A program made the position numbers and the translations under genes. Positions 42,749-52,209 of a stretch of DNA of 64,000 bases are shown here, one piece after another. How positions within the stretch are numbered: position 1 is the stretch's first letter; each line of letters begins with the position of its first letter. The stretch is from Cephaloticoccus sp. (GTDB lineage Bacteria > Verrucomicrobiota > Verrucomicrobiia > Opitutales > Opitutaceae), in contig JAURHD010000008.1 of assembly GCA_030833445.1 (NCBI GenBank), positions 62,001-126,000 on the forward strand. Direction: 5' to 3'. Below the pieces are notes generated by a model. It was not told where the DNA came from and did not search any database. It worked only from the letters and a program-made list of their open reading frames with translations.

Positions 42749-43561
42749 TTACTGACGGTTGGCCCTGGCTACTTCGCCATCCCAAGTGCCGGCGATAGTG
42801 GCTCCGTATTCTTCGAAACCACCGGTTGCCTTTGGCCCGGTGAGGCGGGGGCGAGGATTGCCGATGCGTTCAGTGGTGTAGAACTGTTCGTTGGTCTGAT
42901 CTTCGCAAAGAAAATGATAGGCCAGCCCGGCGCGTTCGGTGTCAGTGGTGTTGTCGCCCGTGCAGTGCGGAGTGCCATAACAAAAAAAGAGCACACTGCC
43001 GGCCTTGAGTTCAACGGTGTCCGCCTTTGATTCATCGGGGAAGCAACGGATATGGTGATCGCTGTTGCCGTCGCGTTCATGAGGCAGGAGGGAGTTGTAG
43101 GCATTTGGCACGACCCGCATCGTGCCATTGGCGATGGTGGCGTCATGGATCGCGATCCACATGGCCGTGCCACGCAGCGGTTGGGGAATCTTGAAGTAGG
43201 CGTTGTCCTGATGCCAGGCCGTGCCCATGCCGGTCTTGCCGGGTTTGAGGAATATCTGGTCGAGGTGGAGGGTGATTTCCTCTCCGAGCAGACCGGTGAC
43301 CGCATCGATTACTTTGGGGGCAAATGGCAGGGAGCGAATCAGGGTGCTGTAAAAATTGGCGGGGCAGAGTTGCAGGTTCTGTTTGGAACCGGAGGTGGTT
43401 TTGCCGTCTCCGTCAGTGGCGACGTTGCGGAGGAAGTTATTCCGCTTGAGCCGACTGATGTCGGCTTGCAAGGCAGCGGTCTCGGCCGCGTTGAAGAATC
43501 CGGGCACGGCCACGTAGCCTTGGCGACGGAAGGTAGCAATTAGTTCGGGGGTAAGTTTCAT
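42749..43561 (-). CDS. Phytanoyl-CoA dioxygenase family protein
   Basis: A 270-residue Fe(II)/2-oxoglutarate oxygenase. The metal triad is visible: H117 and D119 in GTAWHQDNAYF and the distal H199 in YGTPHC, with an Arg near residue 210 that would bind 2-oxoglutarate (TERAGLAYHF). Substrates of bacterial members are mostly unknown. It is divergent from an AraC-family regulator with 64 bases between, a pairing that suggests that regulator controls it. Confidence 0.9.
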   Translation of the reverse strand: MKLTPELIATFRRQGYVAVPGFFNAAETAALQADISRLKRNNFLRNVATDGDGKTTSGSKQNLQLCPANFYSTLIRSLPFAPKVIDAVTGLLGEEITLHLDQIFLKPGKTGMGTAWHQDNAYFKIPQPLRGTAMWIAIHDATIANGTMRVVPNAYNSLLPHERDGNSDHHIRCFPDESKADTVELKAGSVLFFCYGTPHCTGDNTTDTERAGLAYHFLCEDQTNEQFYTTERIGNPRPRLTGPKATGGFEEYGATIAGTWDGEVARANRQ

Positions 43562-43625
43562 GGGAACACTTAGACCCTAACACATTGCGGGTAGTCTTGC
43601 GTTCAAGGAATGGCAGTGGTAAATA

Positions 43626-44474
43626 GTGCACATTGTGAAAGGCATTCGTTTTTATGGCCGCGGCAGTGCCCGCACCTTGGGCACCCATCGCGACTACGGA
43701 TTGGAAATCATTTATTTGGAGAAAGGAGCCTTGAACTGGCATGTGCAGGGCAGGGTGGAACGGGTGACGGCCGGCTCGGTTTTCTTCTCCCTGCCTTGGG
43801 AAGAGCATGGCAGCGTGGATGAATTTGAACCGGGCCATTATTGGCATTGGGTGCAATTTGGACTGACCGGCCGGGTGGATCGACCGCGACGCAATTTCTC
43901 TTTCCATCCTGAATTTGGTTTACCCGCACGCGAATCCCGGGAGGTGAGCGCGACCCTGACGAATGCCAAACGTCACTCCCATCCGGCGACAAATCAGGCG
44001 GCTTGGGTGATCAAGACCTTGGTGGAGGAATTGTCCCATCCTGGCCGCCAAGGGGATGTCTACATTGCCGCTTTGGGTCGTTTGGCGATCCTGGAACTTG
44101 GGCGCTGCATTGAGAGTGTTGGGAGTGGCGGTCAAGGGGAGGATGCATCCGTGCGCCGGGTGGAGACCTTGGTGACTTTACTGAGAACGGAATGTGATCA
44201 GGCGTGGACCCTTGAAAACATGGCGGAACGTTGTGGTCTGGGACGTTCACGATTTGCCACTCTCTGCCGGAGACTAACAGGCGACAGTCCTTTGATTTTG
44301 GTTAATCGTCTTCGCGTGGACCGGGCCAAGCAACTCCTCCGCGAGACGCCGCGGAGTATTACCGATATCGCCTTTGAGTGCGGTTTCAGTTCCAGCCAGT
44401 ATTTTGCCCGGGTCTTCCGCAGCTTTACCGGCATGGACGCGCGTGGCTATCGGTTGAAGCATGCGCGCGCTTGA
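43626..44474 (+). CDS. AraC-family transcriptional regulator
   Basis: A 282-residue regulator. The N-terminal cupin-like sensor (residues about 5-130) has TLGTHRDYGLEIIYLEKGAL and SVFFSLPWEEHGSVDE. The C-terminal AraC domain has two helix-turn-helix units (WTLENMAERCGLGRSRFATL; ITDIAFECGFSSSQYFARVF) followed by RSFTGMDARGYR. The start is GTG 43626, with another GTG at 43635 possible. It is divergent from the dioxygenase gene and probably senses a sugar or related compound. Confidence 0.9.
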   Translation: MHIVKGIRFYGRGSARTLGTHRDYGLEIIYLEKGALNWHVQGRVERVTAGSVFFSLPWEEHGSVDEFEPGHYWHWVQFGLTGRVDRPRRNFSFHPEFGLPARESREVSATLTNAKRHSHPATNQAAWVIKTLVEELSHPGRQGDVYIAALGRLAILELGRCIESVGSGGQGEDASVRRVETLVTLLRTECDQAWTLENMAERCGLGRSRFATLCRRLTGDSPLILVNRLRVDRAKQLLRETPRSITDIAFECGFSSSQYFARVFRSFTGMDARGYRLKHARA

Positions 44475-44482
44475 ACGCAAAT

Positions 44483-44824
44483 TTAACCTGGGGGCCAGGT
44501 CAGTTGCCGGCCGCCGAGGAGATGGACGTGCAGGTGGGGAACGGATTCCCCGCCGTGGGGGCCATTGTTGATGACGATGCGATAGCCCGCAGAGAGATTC
44601 AGTTCTTTGGCGATTTGGGCCGCAGTGAGTAACAAATGGCCGAGGAGGGCTTGATCTTCAGGGCTGGCTTCGCCGACGCGTGCGATCAGTTTTTTTGGGA
44701 TCACCAACACATGCACAGGTGCCTGTGGCTGGATATCGTGAATGGCGATGCAGAGCTCGTCCTCATGGGCGATCTTGGCGGGGATTTCCCGAGCGATGAT
44801 TTTCTGAAAGAGGGTGAGGGCCAT
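44483..44824 (-). CDS. HIT-family nucleotide-binding protein
   Basis: A 113-residue histidine-triad protein of the HinT type, which hydrolyses AMP-lysine-like phosphoramidates. The triad HLHVH is at residues 97-101 in SVPHLHVHLLGGRQ; the N-terminus TLFQKIIAREIPAKIAHEDE is typical. It converges on the AraC gene with eight bases between stops. An 89-base gap separates it from the gene upstream. Confidence 0.95.
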   Translation of the reverse strand: MALTLFQKIIAREIPAKIAHEDELCIAIHDIQPQAPVHVLVIPKKLIARVGEASPEDQALLGHLLLTAAQIAKELNLSAGYRIVINNGPHGGESVPHLHVHLLGGRQLTWPPG

Positions 44825-44913
44825 CGGAATTGATTGAATAGGGAAAACAGAAAAAAGTCAGGAACGGAAATCCGATAAATTGTTTCCAGCTTTCCTGAGT
44901 TCCATATCCAAGA

Positions 44914-45417
44914 TCAGAGGAAGAGCAGTTGCAGGTTACTGCTGGGTGCGGTGCGGGCGGCGGCGAGGTCGCGGATGAAAGCGAGGGCATCCTGATATTC
45001 CTGCAGCCGTTTGCCCACGGCGCGTTTGGGCGGGGGAATCAGCGCGGGGCGCAGGTTCGTCACCAGCAGAGTGGAATCGCGATAACTGGCGAGTTGTTTC
45101 AGCCCGGTCATGATTTCATCACGGGCAAAGAGCGGTGTGGCCGAGGTTAAGGTGCGGGCTGCGTCCCAGTGATAGAACCCGTGGGTAGGTAGATGGGAGA
45201 AAGCTTTGGCGAGCAGTTTGGCCGCCGCGGAGTTGAAAGCGGTATCAAACTTATCCGCATAGTCGGGGTGCGCGGCAGTCTGGGCCTCTAGTTCTTGCAG
45301 GCTGAAAGTGATTGCGGCCTTGATCTGCTCGGCGAGATAGAGGTCCTGCCCGGTGACGTGGGCGAAGAGGGCGTTGATAAAGTAGAGCCGCCGCAAGTCG
45401 GCGCGAGCCGGCTTCAT
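44914..45417 (-). CDS. Hypothetical protein translationally coupled to nrdR
   Basis: A 167-residue, mainly alpha-helical protein that I do not recognise. It has no membrane segment, no cysteines and no known motif. Recurrent features are ALFAHVTGQDLYLAEQIKAA, LAKAFSHLPTHGFYHW and LRPALIPPPKRAVGKRLQEY. Its ATG overlaps the nrdR stop by four bases, so the two are made together. In many genomes nusB lies near nrdR, but this protein lacks the NusB arginine-rich start and core motifs. Confidence 0.8.
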   Translation of the reverse strand: MKPARADLRRLYFINALFAHVTGQDLYLAEQIKAAITFSLQELEAQTAAHPDYADKFDTAFNSAAAKLLAKAFSHLPTHGFYHWDAARTLTSATPLFARDEIMTGLKQLASYRDSTLLVTNLRPALIPPPKRAVGKRLQEYQDALAFIRDLAAARTAPSSNLQLLFL

Positions 45418-45872
45418 TTCTTCGGCTTGGGCAGCGTGCTGATCTCCTGCATGAATTCGGAGACGTGACGGAATTCCTTATAAACGCTGGCGAACCGCAC
45501 ATAGGCCACTTGATCGATGGCGCGCAGGCGTTGCATCACGCTCTCGCCCAAGGCGCGGGAAGGAATGTCGTTTTCATACTGGGCTTCCACCATATCGACC
45601 ACGTCGTCGACAATCATCGTGATCTGCTCGAGGTCGACCGGTCGTTTGTGACAAGCAGAACGAATGGCATGCACGAGTTTTTCGCGCTCAAATTCTTCGC
45701 GGCGGCCATCACGCTTCAAGACCACCAATCCATCGCGCACGAAGGATTCGGTGGTGCTGAACCGGTTGCCGCATTCCAGGCATTCGCGCCGACGGCGGAT
45801 GGTATTCCCCTCCTTGCTAATGCGGGAGTCGATAACCTTGTCTTCGATGGAAGTGCACTTGGGGCAGCGCAT
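45414..45872 (-). CDS. nrdR: Transcriptional repressor NrdR
   Basis: NrdR represses ribonucleotide reductase genes in response to ATP/dATP. It has 152 residues. The N-terminal zinc ribbon keeps all four cysteines (C3, C6, C31, C34: MRCPKC and CLECGNRF), and the ATP-cone follows (VVLKRDGRREEFEREKLVHA to about residue 135). The downstream gene overlaps by four bases. The gene upstream on this strand is the amidotransferase at 45882. Confidence 0.97.
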   Translation of the reverse strand: MRCPKCTSIEDKVIDSRISKEGNTIRRRRECLECGNRFSTTESFVRDGLVVLKRDGRREEFEREKLVHAIRSACHKRPVDLEQITMIVDDVVDMVEAQYENDIPSRALGESVMQRLRAIDQVAYVRFASVYKEFRHVSEFMQEISTLPKPKK

Positions 45873-45881
45873 GGGCGTGGT

Positions 45882-46448
45882 TCAGTTGAGGGACAGAAAG
45901 TTTTGCAGGATGTTCATACCATTTTCGGTGGCAATGGACTCGGGGTGAAATTGGACCCCCCAGATAGGCAGAGTCTTATGGCGCAGGCCCATGATTTCAC
46001 CTTCGGCGGTTTCGGCGGTAATCTCAAGGCAATCGGGCAGGCTGGCGCGTTCTACCAGTAGGGAATGGTAACGGGTGGCGGCGAATCCTTGCGGCAGACC
46101 TTTGAACACGTCCGTTCCTTTGTGTAAGATGGGGGAGGTCTTACCATGCATCAGGCGCCCGGCGCGGACGACTTTACCGCCGAAATAGTGACCGACGGAC
46201 TGGGCACCGAGACAGACGCCGAAAATGGGTTTTTTGCCCGCAAAGGCCCCGATCATATCGAGGGAAACACCGGCTTCGGTCGGGGAGCAGGGCCCTGGCG
46301 AGATGAGGACGCGGTCGGGATTGAGGGCGAGCGCTTCCTCAGGCGTGATCTCGTTGTTGCGAAATACGCGCTGCTCCACGCCCAATTGACCGAAGTATTG
46401 GACGAGGTTAAAGGTAAAGGAATCGAAGTTATCGATGACTAACAGCAC
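45882..46448 (-). CDS. Anthranilate/aminodeoxychorismate synthase glutaminase subunit
   Basis: A 188-residue class I glutamine amidotransferase of the TrpG/PabA family. It has [32 protein letters not shown], the nucleophile C79 in [16 protein letters not shown], and [18 protein letters not shown]. Whether it serves tryptophan or folate synthesis cannot be told from sequence alone, because no trpE or pabB is adjacent. It is divergent from tgt with 63 bases between and precedes nrdR by nine bases. Confidence 0.93.
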   Translation of the reverse strand: MLLVIDNFDSFTFNLVQYFGQLGVEQRVFRNNEITPEEALALNPDRVLISPGPCSPTEAGVSLDMIGAFAGKKPIFGVCLGAQSVGHYFGGKVVRAGRLMHGKTSPILHKGTDVFKGLPQGFAATRYHSLLVERASLPDCLEITAETAEGEIMGLRHKTLPIWGVQFHPESIATENGMNILQNFLSLN

Positions 46449-46467
46449 AAAGCCATCTATCGCCGGG

Positions 46468-46498
46468 TTGACATAGGGGTCAAGCGTGCGGGTAAGCT
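46468..46498 (+). promoter_or_regulatory. Candidate promoter of tgt
   Basis: A consensus TTGACA (46468-46473), a 19-base spacer and TAAGCT (46493-46498), only 13 bases before the tgt ATG. If used, the mRNA would have a leader of about seven bases, too short for a Shine-Dalgarno. The spacer is longer than ideal. Confidence 0.4.
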
Positions 46499-46511
46499 AT
46501 GTTAAAGCCTC

Positions 46512-47654
46512 ATGGCCAATCATTTTCATCTACTTAAGACCGATTCGGCCACGGCAGCCCGCCGGGGACGGCTGCTGACCCGTCACGGCGTGATCGATAC
46601 GCCCATCTTTATGCCGGTGGGGACGCAGGGCACGGTGAAGTCGCTGAGCCCGGCGCATCTGCGTGAAATCGGGGCGCAAATTATCCTCGGGAATACCTAT
46701 CACCTGAACCTGCGGCCCACCTCCGAATTGATCCGCGATCTGGGTGGATTGCACAAATTCATGGGTTGGGACGGTCCCATCCTGACCGACAGTGGCGGAT
46801 TTCAGGTCTTCTCTTTGGCCAAACTGCGCAAAATGACCGACGACGGGGTCGAATTTCAATCCCACTTGGATGGCGCGAAACTCTTCCTCGGACCGAAGGA
46901 AGTCATGGGCATCCAGACTAATCTAGGCAGCGACATTGCGATGGTGATTGATGAATGTCCGCCGTGGCCTTGCGAGCGCGATGCCTGTGCCGAGGCAGTG
47001 GCTCGGAGTTATCGTTGGGCAAAACAATGCAAGGAGATCGCGACCGAGAGTGGTTTTCTGGCGAACGGCCAGCATCTGTTCGCGATCGTGCAGGGTTCGA
47101 CCTTTGATGATCTCCGGCGCGAGGCCGCTGAATCACTGGCGGCGCTGGATTTTCCCGGGTATGCGGTGGGCGGCGTTAGTGTCGGCGAACCCGAACCTGA
47201 GATGTTGAAACAGGTAGGCGCGACCACGCCGTTCATGCCGGCGGACAAGCCGCGTTATACCATGGGTCTCGGCACACCGCCGCAGTTGCTCAAGATGATC
47301 GCGCTGGGCGTCGACATGTTTGATTGCGTGCTGCCCTCGCGCGTGGCGCGCAATGGTCTGGTCTTCACGCCCGACGGTCCGATGAATTTGCGGAACGAAC
47401 AATACCGCAGCGATGCCCGGCCGATCAGCGATGAAGTGGTGAATTACACGACACAGTTTTCCCGCGCCTACTTGCGGCACCTTACCGCAGCGGGTGAGAT
47501 CCTCAGCTGCACGCTGCTGACGCTGCACAACCTGCATTTCTATCTCGATCTGATGGCCCAGGCCCGGGCGCATATTGAAGCGGGAGACTACGGGACTTGG
47601 CACCGAAGCTGGGTGGCCCGGTATGAGGCCGGTGCGCTGGCCCGCAAATCCTAG
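46512..47654 (+). CDS. tgt: tRNA-guanine transglycosylase lacking its zinc cysteines
   Basis: Tgt exchanges guanine-34 for preQ1 in queuosine tRNAs. It has 380 residues. The catalytic features are conserved: the Asp in [14 protein letters not shown], the second Asp in [14 protein letters not shown], the substrate pocket [13 protein letters not shown], and [12 protein letters not shown]. The C-terminal structural zinc site is not: the CxCxxC motif (CDCYTC in E. coli) reads VVNYTT, so V309, N311 and T314 replace the three cysteines, while the His of the site (H339, TLHNLHFY) and the flanking SRAYL..HL are kept. It is probably active but zinc-free. Confidence 0.95.
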   Translation: MANHFHLLKTDSATAARRGRLLTRHGVIDTPIFMPVGTQGTVKSLSPAHLREIGAQIILGNTYHLNLRPTSELIRDLGGLHKFMGWDGPILTDSGGFQVFSLAKLRKMTDDGVEFQSHLDGAKLFLGPKEVMGIQTNLGSDIAMVIDECPPWPCERDACAEAVARSYRWAKQCKEIATESGFLANGQHLFAIVQGSTFDDLRREAAESLAALDFPGYAVGGVSVGEPEPEMLKQVGATTPFMPADKPRYTMGLGTPPQLLKMIALGVDMFDCVLPSRVARNGLVFTPDGPMNLRNEQYRSDARPISDEVVNYTTQFSRAYLRHLTAAGEILSCTLLTLHNLHFYLDLMAQARAHIEAGDYGTWHRSWVARYEAGALARKS

Positions 47655-47716
47655 GTCCAATCCTGACCGGACATTGCTGGCTTGAGTGCCACGCGAAAGT
47701 TTCCCTCACTCAGGGC

Positions 47717-48643
47717 ATGCGTATTCTCGTTACCGGCGGCGCCGGGTTCCTCGGTTCCCATCTCTGTGATCGTTTGCTCAAGGACGGCAACGAGGTGATC
47801 TGCATCGACAACCTGTTCACCGGGCGGAAATCCAATATCGCGCACCTCCGTGACAATCCGCACTTCGAATTCGTGCGGCATGATGTGATTGATCCATTCA
47901 AATATGAAGTGGAGCAGATCTACAACCTGGCCTGTCCCGCTTCTCCGCCGCACTACCAATTCAATCCGATCAAGACCACCAAGACCTCGGTGATGGGCGC
48001 AATTAACTGTCTCGGCCTGGCCAAGCGGGTGCGTGCCCGGGTTTTTCAGGCCTCCACTTCCGAAGTTTACGGTGATCCGGAAATTCATCCGCAGCCGGAA
48101 AGCTACTGGGGACACGTCAATCCGATCGGCCGGCGTTCGTGCTATGACGAAGGCAAACGGTGTGCCGAAACGCTGTTCTTCGATTATCACCGCGAAAACA
48201 AAGTCGATATTCGCGTGGTCCGCATCTTCAACACCTACGGACCGCGCATGCACCCGAACGACGGACGCGTGGTTTCCAATTTCATTGTCCAGGCACTGAA
48301 GGGTGAGGACATCACAATTTATGGCGATGGCCTGCAGACCCGCTCCTTCTGTTACGTGGATGATTTGATCGAGGGTTTCGTGCGCCTGATGAATCAGACC
48401 CAGACCGTGGGTCCGATGAACATTGGCAACCCCGGCGAGTTCACGATGCTCCAATTGGCCGAGCTGACGTTGAAACTGGTCGGGGGCAAATCCAAGATCG
48501 TGCACAAACCCTTGCCGGCGGATGATCCCAAGCAGCGTCGGCCCGATATTACGCTGGCTAAATCCGTGTTGAACTGGGCGCCGACGGTGGAACTCGAGGA
48601 AGGCCTCCAGCGCACGATCGAGTATTTTAAAACCCAGGTTTAG
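47717..48643 (+). CDS. UDP-glucuronic acid decarboxylase (UDP-xylose synthase)
   Basis: A 308-residue short-chain dehydrogenase of the extended type that makes UDP-xylose from UDP-glucuronate. It shows the NAD motif [36 protein letters not shown], the catalytic SCYDEGKR (Y143, K147), [20 protein letters not shown] and the [18 protein letters not shown] block, all very typical of the Uxs group. Its stop overlaps the end of the convergent transglutaminase gene by four bases. Confidence 0.95.
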   Translation: MRILVTGGAGFLGSHLCDRLLKDGNEVICIDNLFTGRKSNIAHLRDNPHFEFVRHDVIDPFKYEVEQIYNLACPASPPHYQFNPIKTTKTSVMGAINCLGLAKRVRARVFQASTSEVYGDPEIHPQPESYWGHVNPIGRRSCYDEGKRCAETLFFDYHRENKVDIRVVRIFNTYGPRMHPNDGRVVSNFIVQALKGEDITIYGDGLQTRSFCYVDDLIEGFVRLMNQTQTVGPMNIGNPGEFTMLQLAELTLKLVGGKSKIVHKPLPADDPKQRRPDITLAKSVLNWAPTVELEEGLQRTIEYFKTQV

Positions 48644-49524
48644 ACAGCGATGGCAATCGCGGGGGTCGTGGCCAACTCATCAATCAGGCTGACCAGCACG
48701 TCGACCGTGAGTTTGCGCTCCTGGGTGCCGCGATAGGTTCCTCGGATTGGGGGCACGTCTCCGTAGTTTCGACCCACGCCAATCTTTACGTAGTGCCCGT
48801 CGACCGGTTGGTTGTTGGTCGGATCCAACCCCACCCAACCATGACCGGTAATATAGATTTCCACCCAGGCATGGCTCGCTTGGGCGCCTTTGAGTTGTTC
48901 CACCGGCCCGTTGTAAAGGTAGCCGCTGACATAGCGGGCGGGTAGTTTGATGGAGCGACACAAGCCCAGCATCACGTGGGCGAAGTCTTGGCAAACCCCC
49001 GCCCGCAATTTCATGACCTCAGCCATGGTGGTGTGAACATGCGTGGAGTTGGGTTCGTAACGGAACTCGCGGTTGATGTATTGCATGATCAACTGGGCGA
49101 TCTGCCATACATCCGTCTCTTCGCCGATGATGTCCAACGCCAGTCGCCAGGTTTCCGGACTGACATCCACGTAGGAGCTGCCTTGGAGAAAATCATAACA
49201 GCGATCCAATTCACTGCTGTTGCTGAGTTCTTGGAGCAGGGCAGGGCGCTCTTCAGCCGTCAGCCGCAGGTTATTGCATGTGGTTACGATCGAAGTGGCC
49301 TCGACTGTCAGTTCATTATGCGGCTGGGTCAGCTCAAAGAGGTGCACGCAGTTGACGTAGAAATCCAGATAGTGCTTTAGCCGGGTGGAAGGCAGCACTT
49401 TCAGAATGAAGCTGTGCCGGATTTGCTCGGCATTGTCGGTCGGCTGCAACCGGGCTTCATTGAAGCTGTCATGGACCGGCTTGGCGTAGCTGTAGTGGGT
49501 GCGGTGGAAAACCTTAAGTTTCAT
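48640..49524 (-). CDS. Transglutaminase-like cysteine protease family protein
   Basis: A 294-residue protein with the bacterial transglutaminase N-terminal domain (residues 1-85) and a transglutaminase core holding the triad C178 ([17 protein letters not shown]), H218 ([10 protein letters not shown]) and D234 (GLDPTNNQP). It is the last gene of a minus-strand operon: ATP-grasp, 23 bases, alpha-E, 32 bases, this gene. The three families co-occur in many bacteria, where comparative genomics has suggested synthesis or tailoring of a peptide; the product is not known. No signal peptide. Confidence 0.93.
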   Translation of the reverse strand: MKLKVFHRTHYSYAKPVHDSFNEARLQPTDNAEQIRHSFILKVLPSTRLKHYLDFYVNCVHLFELTQPHNELTVEATSIVTTCNNLRLTAEERPALLQELSNSSELDRCYDFLQGSSYVDVSPETWRLALDIIGEETDVWQIAQLIMQYINREFRYEPNSTHVHTTMAEVMKLRAGVCQDFAHVMLGLCRSIKLPARYVSGYLYNGPVEQLKGAQASHAWVEIYITGHGWVGLDPTNNQPVDGHYVKIGVGRNYGDVPPIRGTYRGTQERKLTVDVLVSLIDELATTPAIAIAV

Positions 49525-49556
49525 CCTGGGCAGTAGCGGGGGAATCGGCTGATGAC

Positions 49557-50579
49557 TCAGCGGATTTGTTGCTGTTGCTCTTCCTGTTGTTGGAGCTCGT
49601 TGTCGGAGTCCGGTTGGAAAGGTTGGAATATGTAAGCTTGGAAAATGTCGTCACTGATGGCGTCGAGCTTGGCCTGAATTTGGTCGATGTAATGATGTAG
49701 CCCGTGATCAAAGATGTCAGCCGGATCACAAAATTGCAGTTCAGCCAACAAACGTCCTGCATGCTTTTCCGCATCATTGGAGAAGTGGCCGGCGGCCACG
49801 CCCGAAATCCGCCGCAGGGCCTGATTGAGCTGCTCGACACAGAACCGGACGGACCGCGGGAAATCCTCCGACAGCAAAAGGAATTCGGCGACTAGGGCAG
49901 GTTGGACCTCCGAGCCATGCAAAGCCTTGTATGCATCCCAGGCACTGCAGGAACGCAGCATGGCTGACCAGCCCAAGGCATCGGCCTGATTTGCGAGCAT
50001 CGGCGGCCCGTTCTCGGGCATGGATGCCTGTCGCACATCCAGCATGCGGGAGGTTTTGTCGCCCCGCTCGATATGCCGGCCCGCCACCATGAAATACCAA
50101 CCCTCGTTGCGCACAATGGTGGCATCGGCGAGACCTTGCAGCAGCAATGAGCTGTTACGGATCTCCAAGAAGAAGTCGTAGGGACTTTGATTCCACAGCG
50201 CGTGGGCTCCCGGCGAACGCAGGAACAGGTAGATGCGGTTCAATTCACCCCAGAATTCGGTCGTGATTTGGTCCCGCACGGTGCGCGCATTTTCACGCGC
50301 CAGATAGATGCACGAAACGATGGAATTGGGATTGGCATCCTGGAAGACAAAGAACTCCGACACATTTTCACCCGTGGCCTTGGGATAGAGCTTGGCGAAC
50401 ATTTCTTCCTCCCCGGTGCTCTGCACAATGGGCATCCAATGTCCCGCCAGGGTGCTGTCGTTCAGGTTGCGGAAATTCAGGAGCAACTGGAGGTTTACAT
50501 CCACGAGCCGGGCGGTGTTCTCCGCCCGCTCAATGTAGCGGCTCATCCAGTATAATCCGTTGGCGACGCGGCTTAGCAT
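49557..50579 (-). CDS. Alpha-E domain-containing protein
   Basis: A 340-residue all-helical protein of the alpha-E (DUF403) family. I start at ATG 50579, which gives the family N-terminus MLSRVANGLYWMSRYIERAE; a TTG start at 50606 would overlap the previous gene. Further landmarks are ENARTVRDQITTEFWGELNR and GRHIERGDKTSRMLDVR. The C-terminus is Gln-rich (SDNELQQQEEQQQQIR). It is always found with circularly permuted ATP-grasp proteins, as here, and presumably acts on the same substrate. Confidence 0.92.
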   Translation of the reverse strand: MLSRVANGLYWMSRYIERAENTARLVDVNLQLLLNFRNLNDSTLAGHWMPIVQSTGEEEMFAKLYPKATGENVSEFFVFQDANPNSIVSCIYLARENARTVRDQITTEFWGELNRIYLFLRSPGAHALWNQSPYDFFLEIRNSSLLLQGLADATIVRNEGWYFMVAGRHIERGDKTSRMLDVRQASMPENGPPMLANQADALGWSAMLRSCSAWDAYKALHGSEVQPALVAEFLLLSEDFPRSVRFCVEQLNQALRRISGVAAGHFSNDAEKHAGRLLAELQFCDPADIFDHGLHHYIDQIQAKLDAISDDIFQAYIFQPFQPDSDNELQQQEEQQQQIR

Positions 50580-50602
50580 AATTATTCGTCTCCGTAGAGG
50601 AC

Positions 50603-51979
50603 TCAAGTGTCTTTGCTGCCGCCGCCTTGCGACGAATTCACCACGAGCGAACCTTCACGCAGGGCCACCCGGGTCAGGCCGCCAGGGACGACCACGGTGT
50701 TTTCCCCGTAGAGCACAAAGGGCCGCAGATCGATGTGCCGGCCGGCAAACTCGGTGCCAGTGTAGGTGGGGTGGCGGGAAAGTGAAATGGTTGGCTGCGC
50801 GACGTAATTGCGCGGCTCGGCTTTGACCTGCCGGCGGAATTCGTCGCACTCCTTGGCGGTGGCGTGAGGACCGATCAGCATGCCATAACCGCCGGATTCG
50901 TTGGCAGCCTTGACCACCAGCTGTTCGATATTTTCCAGTATGTAGGGCAGATCTTTTTCCTCGCTGCCGAGGTAGGTCTCCACGTTCGGCAGAATCGGAT
51001 CTTGATCGAGGTAGTATTTGATCATCCGCGGAACGAAATAATACATGACCTTGTCGTCGGCCACGCCGGTGCCGATGGTGTTGGCTAGCGAGACGTTGCC
51101 CGCGCGGTAGGCATTGACCAAGCCGGGCACCCCGAGCACCGAGTCGCGGCGAAATACGGTGGGGTCGATGAAGTCGTCGTCGATCCGCCGGTAAATGACG
51201 TGCACCGGTTGCAGCCCCTTGGTGGTGCGCATAAACACCCGTTGATCACGCACCAACAGGTCACGCCCCTCCACAATCTGGATGCCCATTTGCCGGGCGA
51301 GATAAGTGTGTTCGAAATAAGCGGAATTGTGCGCGCCGGGGGTCAGCAGCACGACGGTTGGATCGACCCCGCCGGAGGGAGCGACATAATCCAAGACCCG
51401 TAGCAATTCGTCGGGGTAGTGTTCGACCGGTCGCACGCCGATGGCTTCAAAACTTCGCGGGAAGGTGCGCTTCAGGGCGCGGCGGTTCTCCAGCACGTAA
51501 CTGACCCCCGAGGGACAGCGTGCATTGTCCTCCAATACCAAGTATTCACCCTTGTCGTCGCGAATGATATCCGTGCCACAGATGTGGATGTAGATGTCCT
51601 TCGGCACCTCGAAGTTTACGAACTCCCGCCGAAAATGCCGGGCCGAGAGCACGTAATGCGCCGGGATGGTGCCGTCCTTCAGGATATTCTGATCATGGTA
51701 GATATCATGGAGGAAAAGATTCAGGGCGGTGATGCGCTGGATGAGCCCGGCCTCGAGGTGATCCCACTCCTTGCCGGGGATAACCCGGGGCACCATGTCG
51801 AAAGGGAAAATGCGCTCAGCCCCCTTGGTGTCCCCGTAAACGTTGAACGTAATGCCCTGCCGCAAAAAAGATAGATCCACCGCCCGTCGCCGCTCTTCAT
51901 ACTCGGGCTCGCTCATCGTGGTGAGCCGTTCCAACAAGCGCTGGTAGTGGGGCCGGACTGAACCGTCCGGCAGCAGCAT
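50603..51979 (-). CDS. Circularly permuted ATP-grasp protein, 5' end interrupted by an in-frame TAA
   Basis: A 458-residue ATP-grasp ligase of the circularly permuted type 2. Visible family segments are [57 protein letters not shown] and [17 protein letters not shown]. From ATG 51979 the protein starts in mid-motif. The eight codons before it read DTGKYFDE, which belongs to the family N-terminus (YDTGxFFDEM), and are preceded by TAA (52006-52004). An open stretch of 21 codons from ATG 52069 (MAKPIPPSSTESEAAQTFFR) precedes that stop. A Tyr codon has probably become a stop. Confidence 0.85.
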   Translation of the reverse strand: MLLPDGSVRPHYQRLLERLTTMSEPEYEERRRAVDLSFLRQGITFNVYGDTKGAERIFPFDMVPRVIPGKEWDHLEAGLIQRITALNLFLHDIYHDQNILKDGTIPAHYVLSARHFRREFVNFEVPKDIYIHICGTDIIRDDKGEYLVLEDNARCPSGVSYVLENRRALKRTFPRSFEAIGVRPVEHYPDELLRVLDYVAPSGGVDPTVVLLTPGAHNSAYFEHTYLARQMGIQIVEGRDLLVRDQRVFMRTTKGLQPVHVIYRRIDDDFIDPTVFRRDSVLGVPGLVNAYRAGNVSLANTIGTGVADDKVMYYFVPRMIKYYLDQDPILPNVETYLGSEEKDLPYILENIEQLVVKAANESGGYGMLIGPHATAKECDEFRRQVKAEPRNYVAQPTISLSRHPTYTGTEFAGRHIDLRPFVLYGENTVVVPGGLTRVALREGSLVVNSSQGGGSKDT

Positions 51980-52069
51980 CTCGTCAAAGTATTTCCCGGT
52001 ATCTTAGGGGCGGAAAAAAGTCTGGGCGGCTTCTGATTCGGTCGATGAAGGGGGGATAGGTTTGGCCAT
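51980..52069 (-). pseudogene. Detached 5' end of the ATP-grasp gene, ending in TAA
   Basis: On the minus strand, ATG 52069 opens 21 codons (MAKPIPPSSTESEAAQTFFR then P) that end at TAA 52006-52004. The same frame continues with DTGKYFDEM into the ATP-grasp gene. The residue expected at the stop is tyrosine (TAT or TAC to TAA is one change). Either the gene now starts at ATG 51979 and makes a shortened protein, or the base is a sequencing error. Confidence 0.6.
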
Positions 52070-52171
52070 GCGCAGCGGTTTGCACGAGCAGGTTGCGTGC
52101 TAATTTCGAATTGTTTCGAGTAATGGCATAAAAATCCCGGGCTGCCCATATATTTGATCAGTATTTGCCAT

Positions 52172-52199
52172 TTGCCAAGTCACCCCTCGGGCCTATGTT
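52172..52199 (+). promoter_or_regulatory. Candidate promoter of secA giving an almost leaderless mRNA
   Basis: TTGCCA (52172-52177), a 16-base spacer and TATGTT (52194-52199), 10 bases before the secA ATG. A direct repeat (tttgcca tttgcca, 52164-52177) overlaps the -35 box. Transcription would start about 3-5 bases before the start codon. Called by eye; moderate. Confidence 0.4.
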
Positions 52200-52209
52200 C
52201 TGACCCTTC

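Noticed and set aside
44914-45417. The gene after nrdR as nusB
   Set aside because: The position is suggestive, but the sequence lacks the NusB N-terminal RRxARExALQxLYQ pattern and the helix pattern.
51913-52149. Minus-strand frame of 78 codons covering the ATP-grasp start
   Set aside because: It is in a different frame from the ATP-grasp protein and has no conserved motif. The conserved residues around the stop lie in the other frame.
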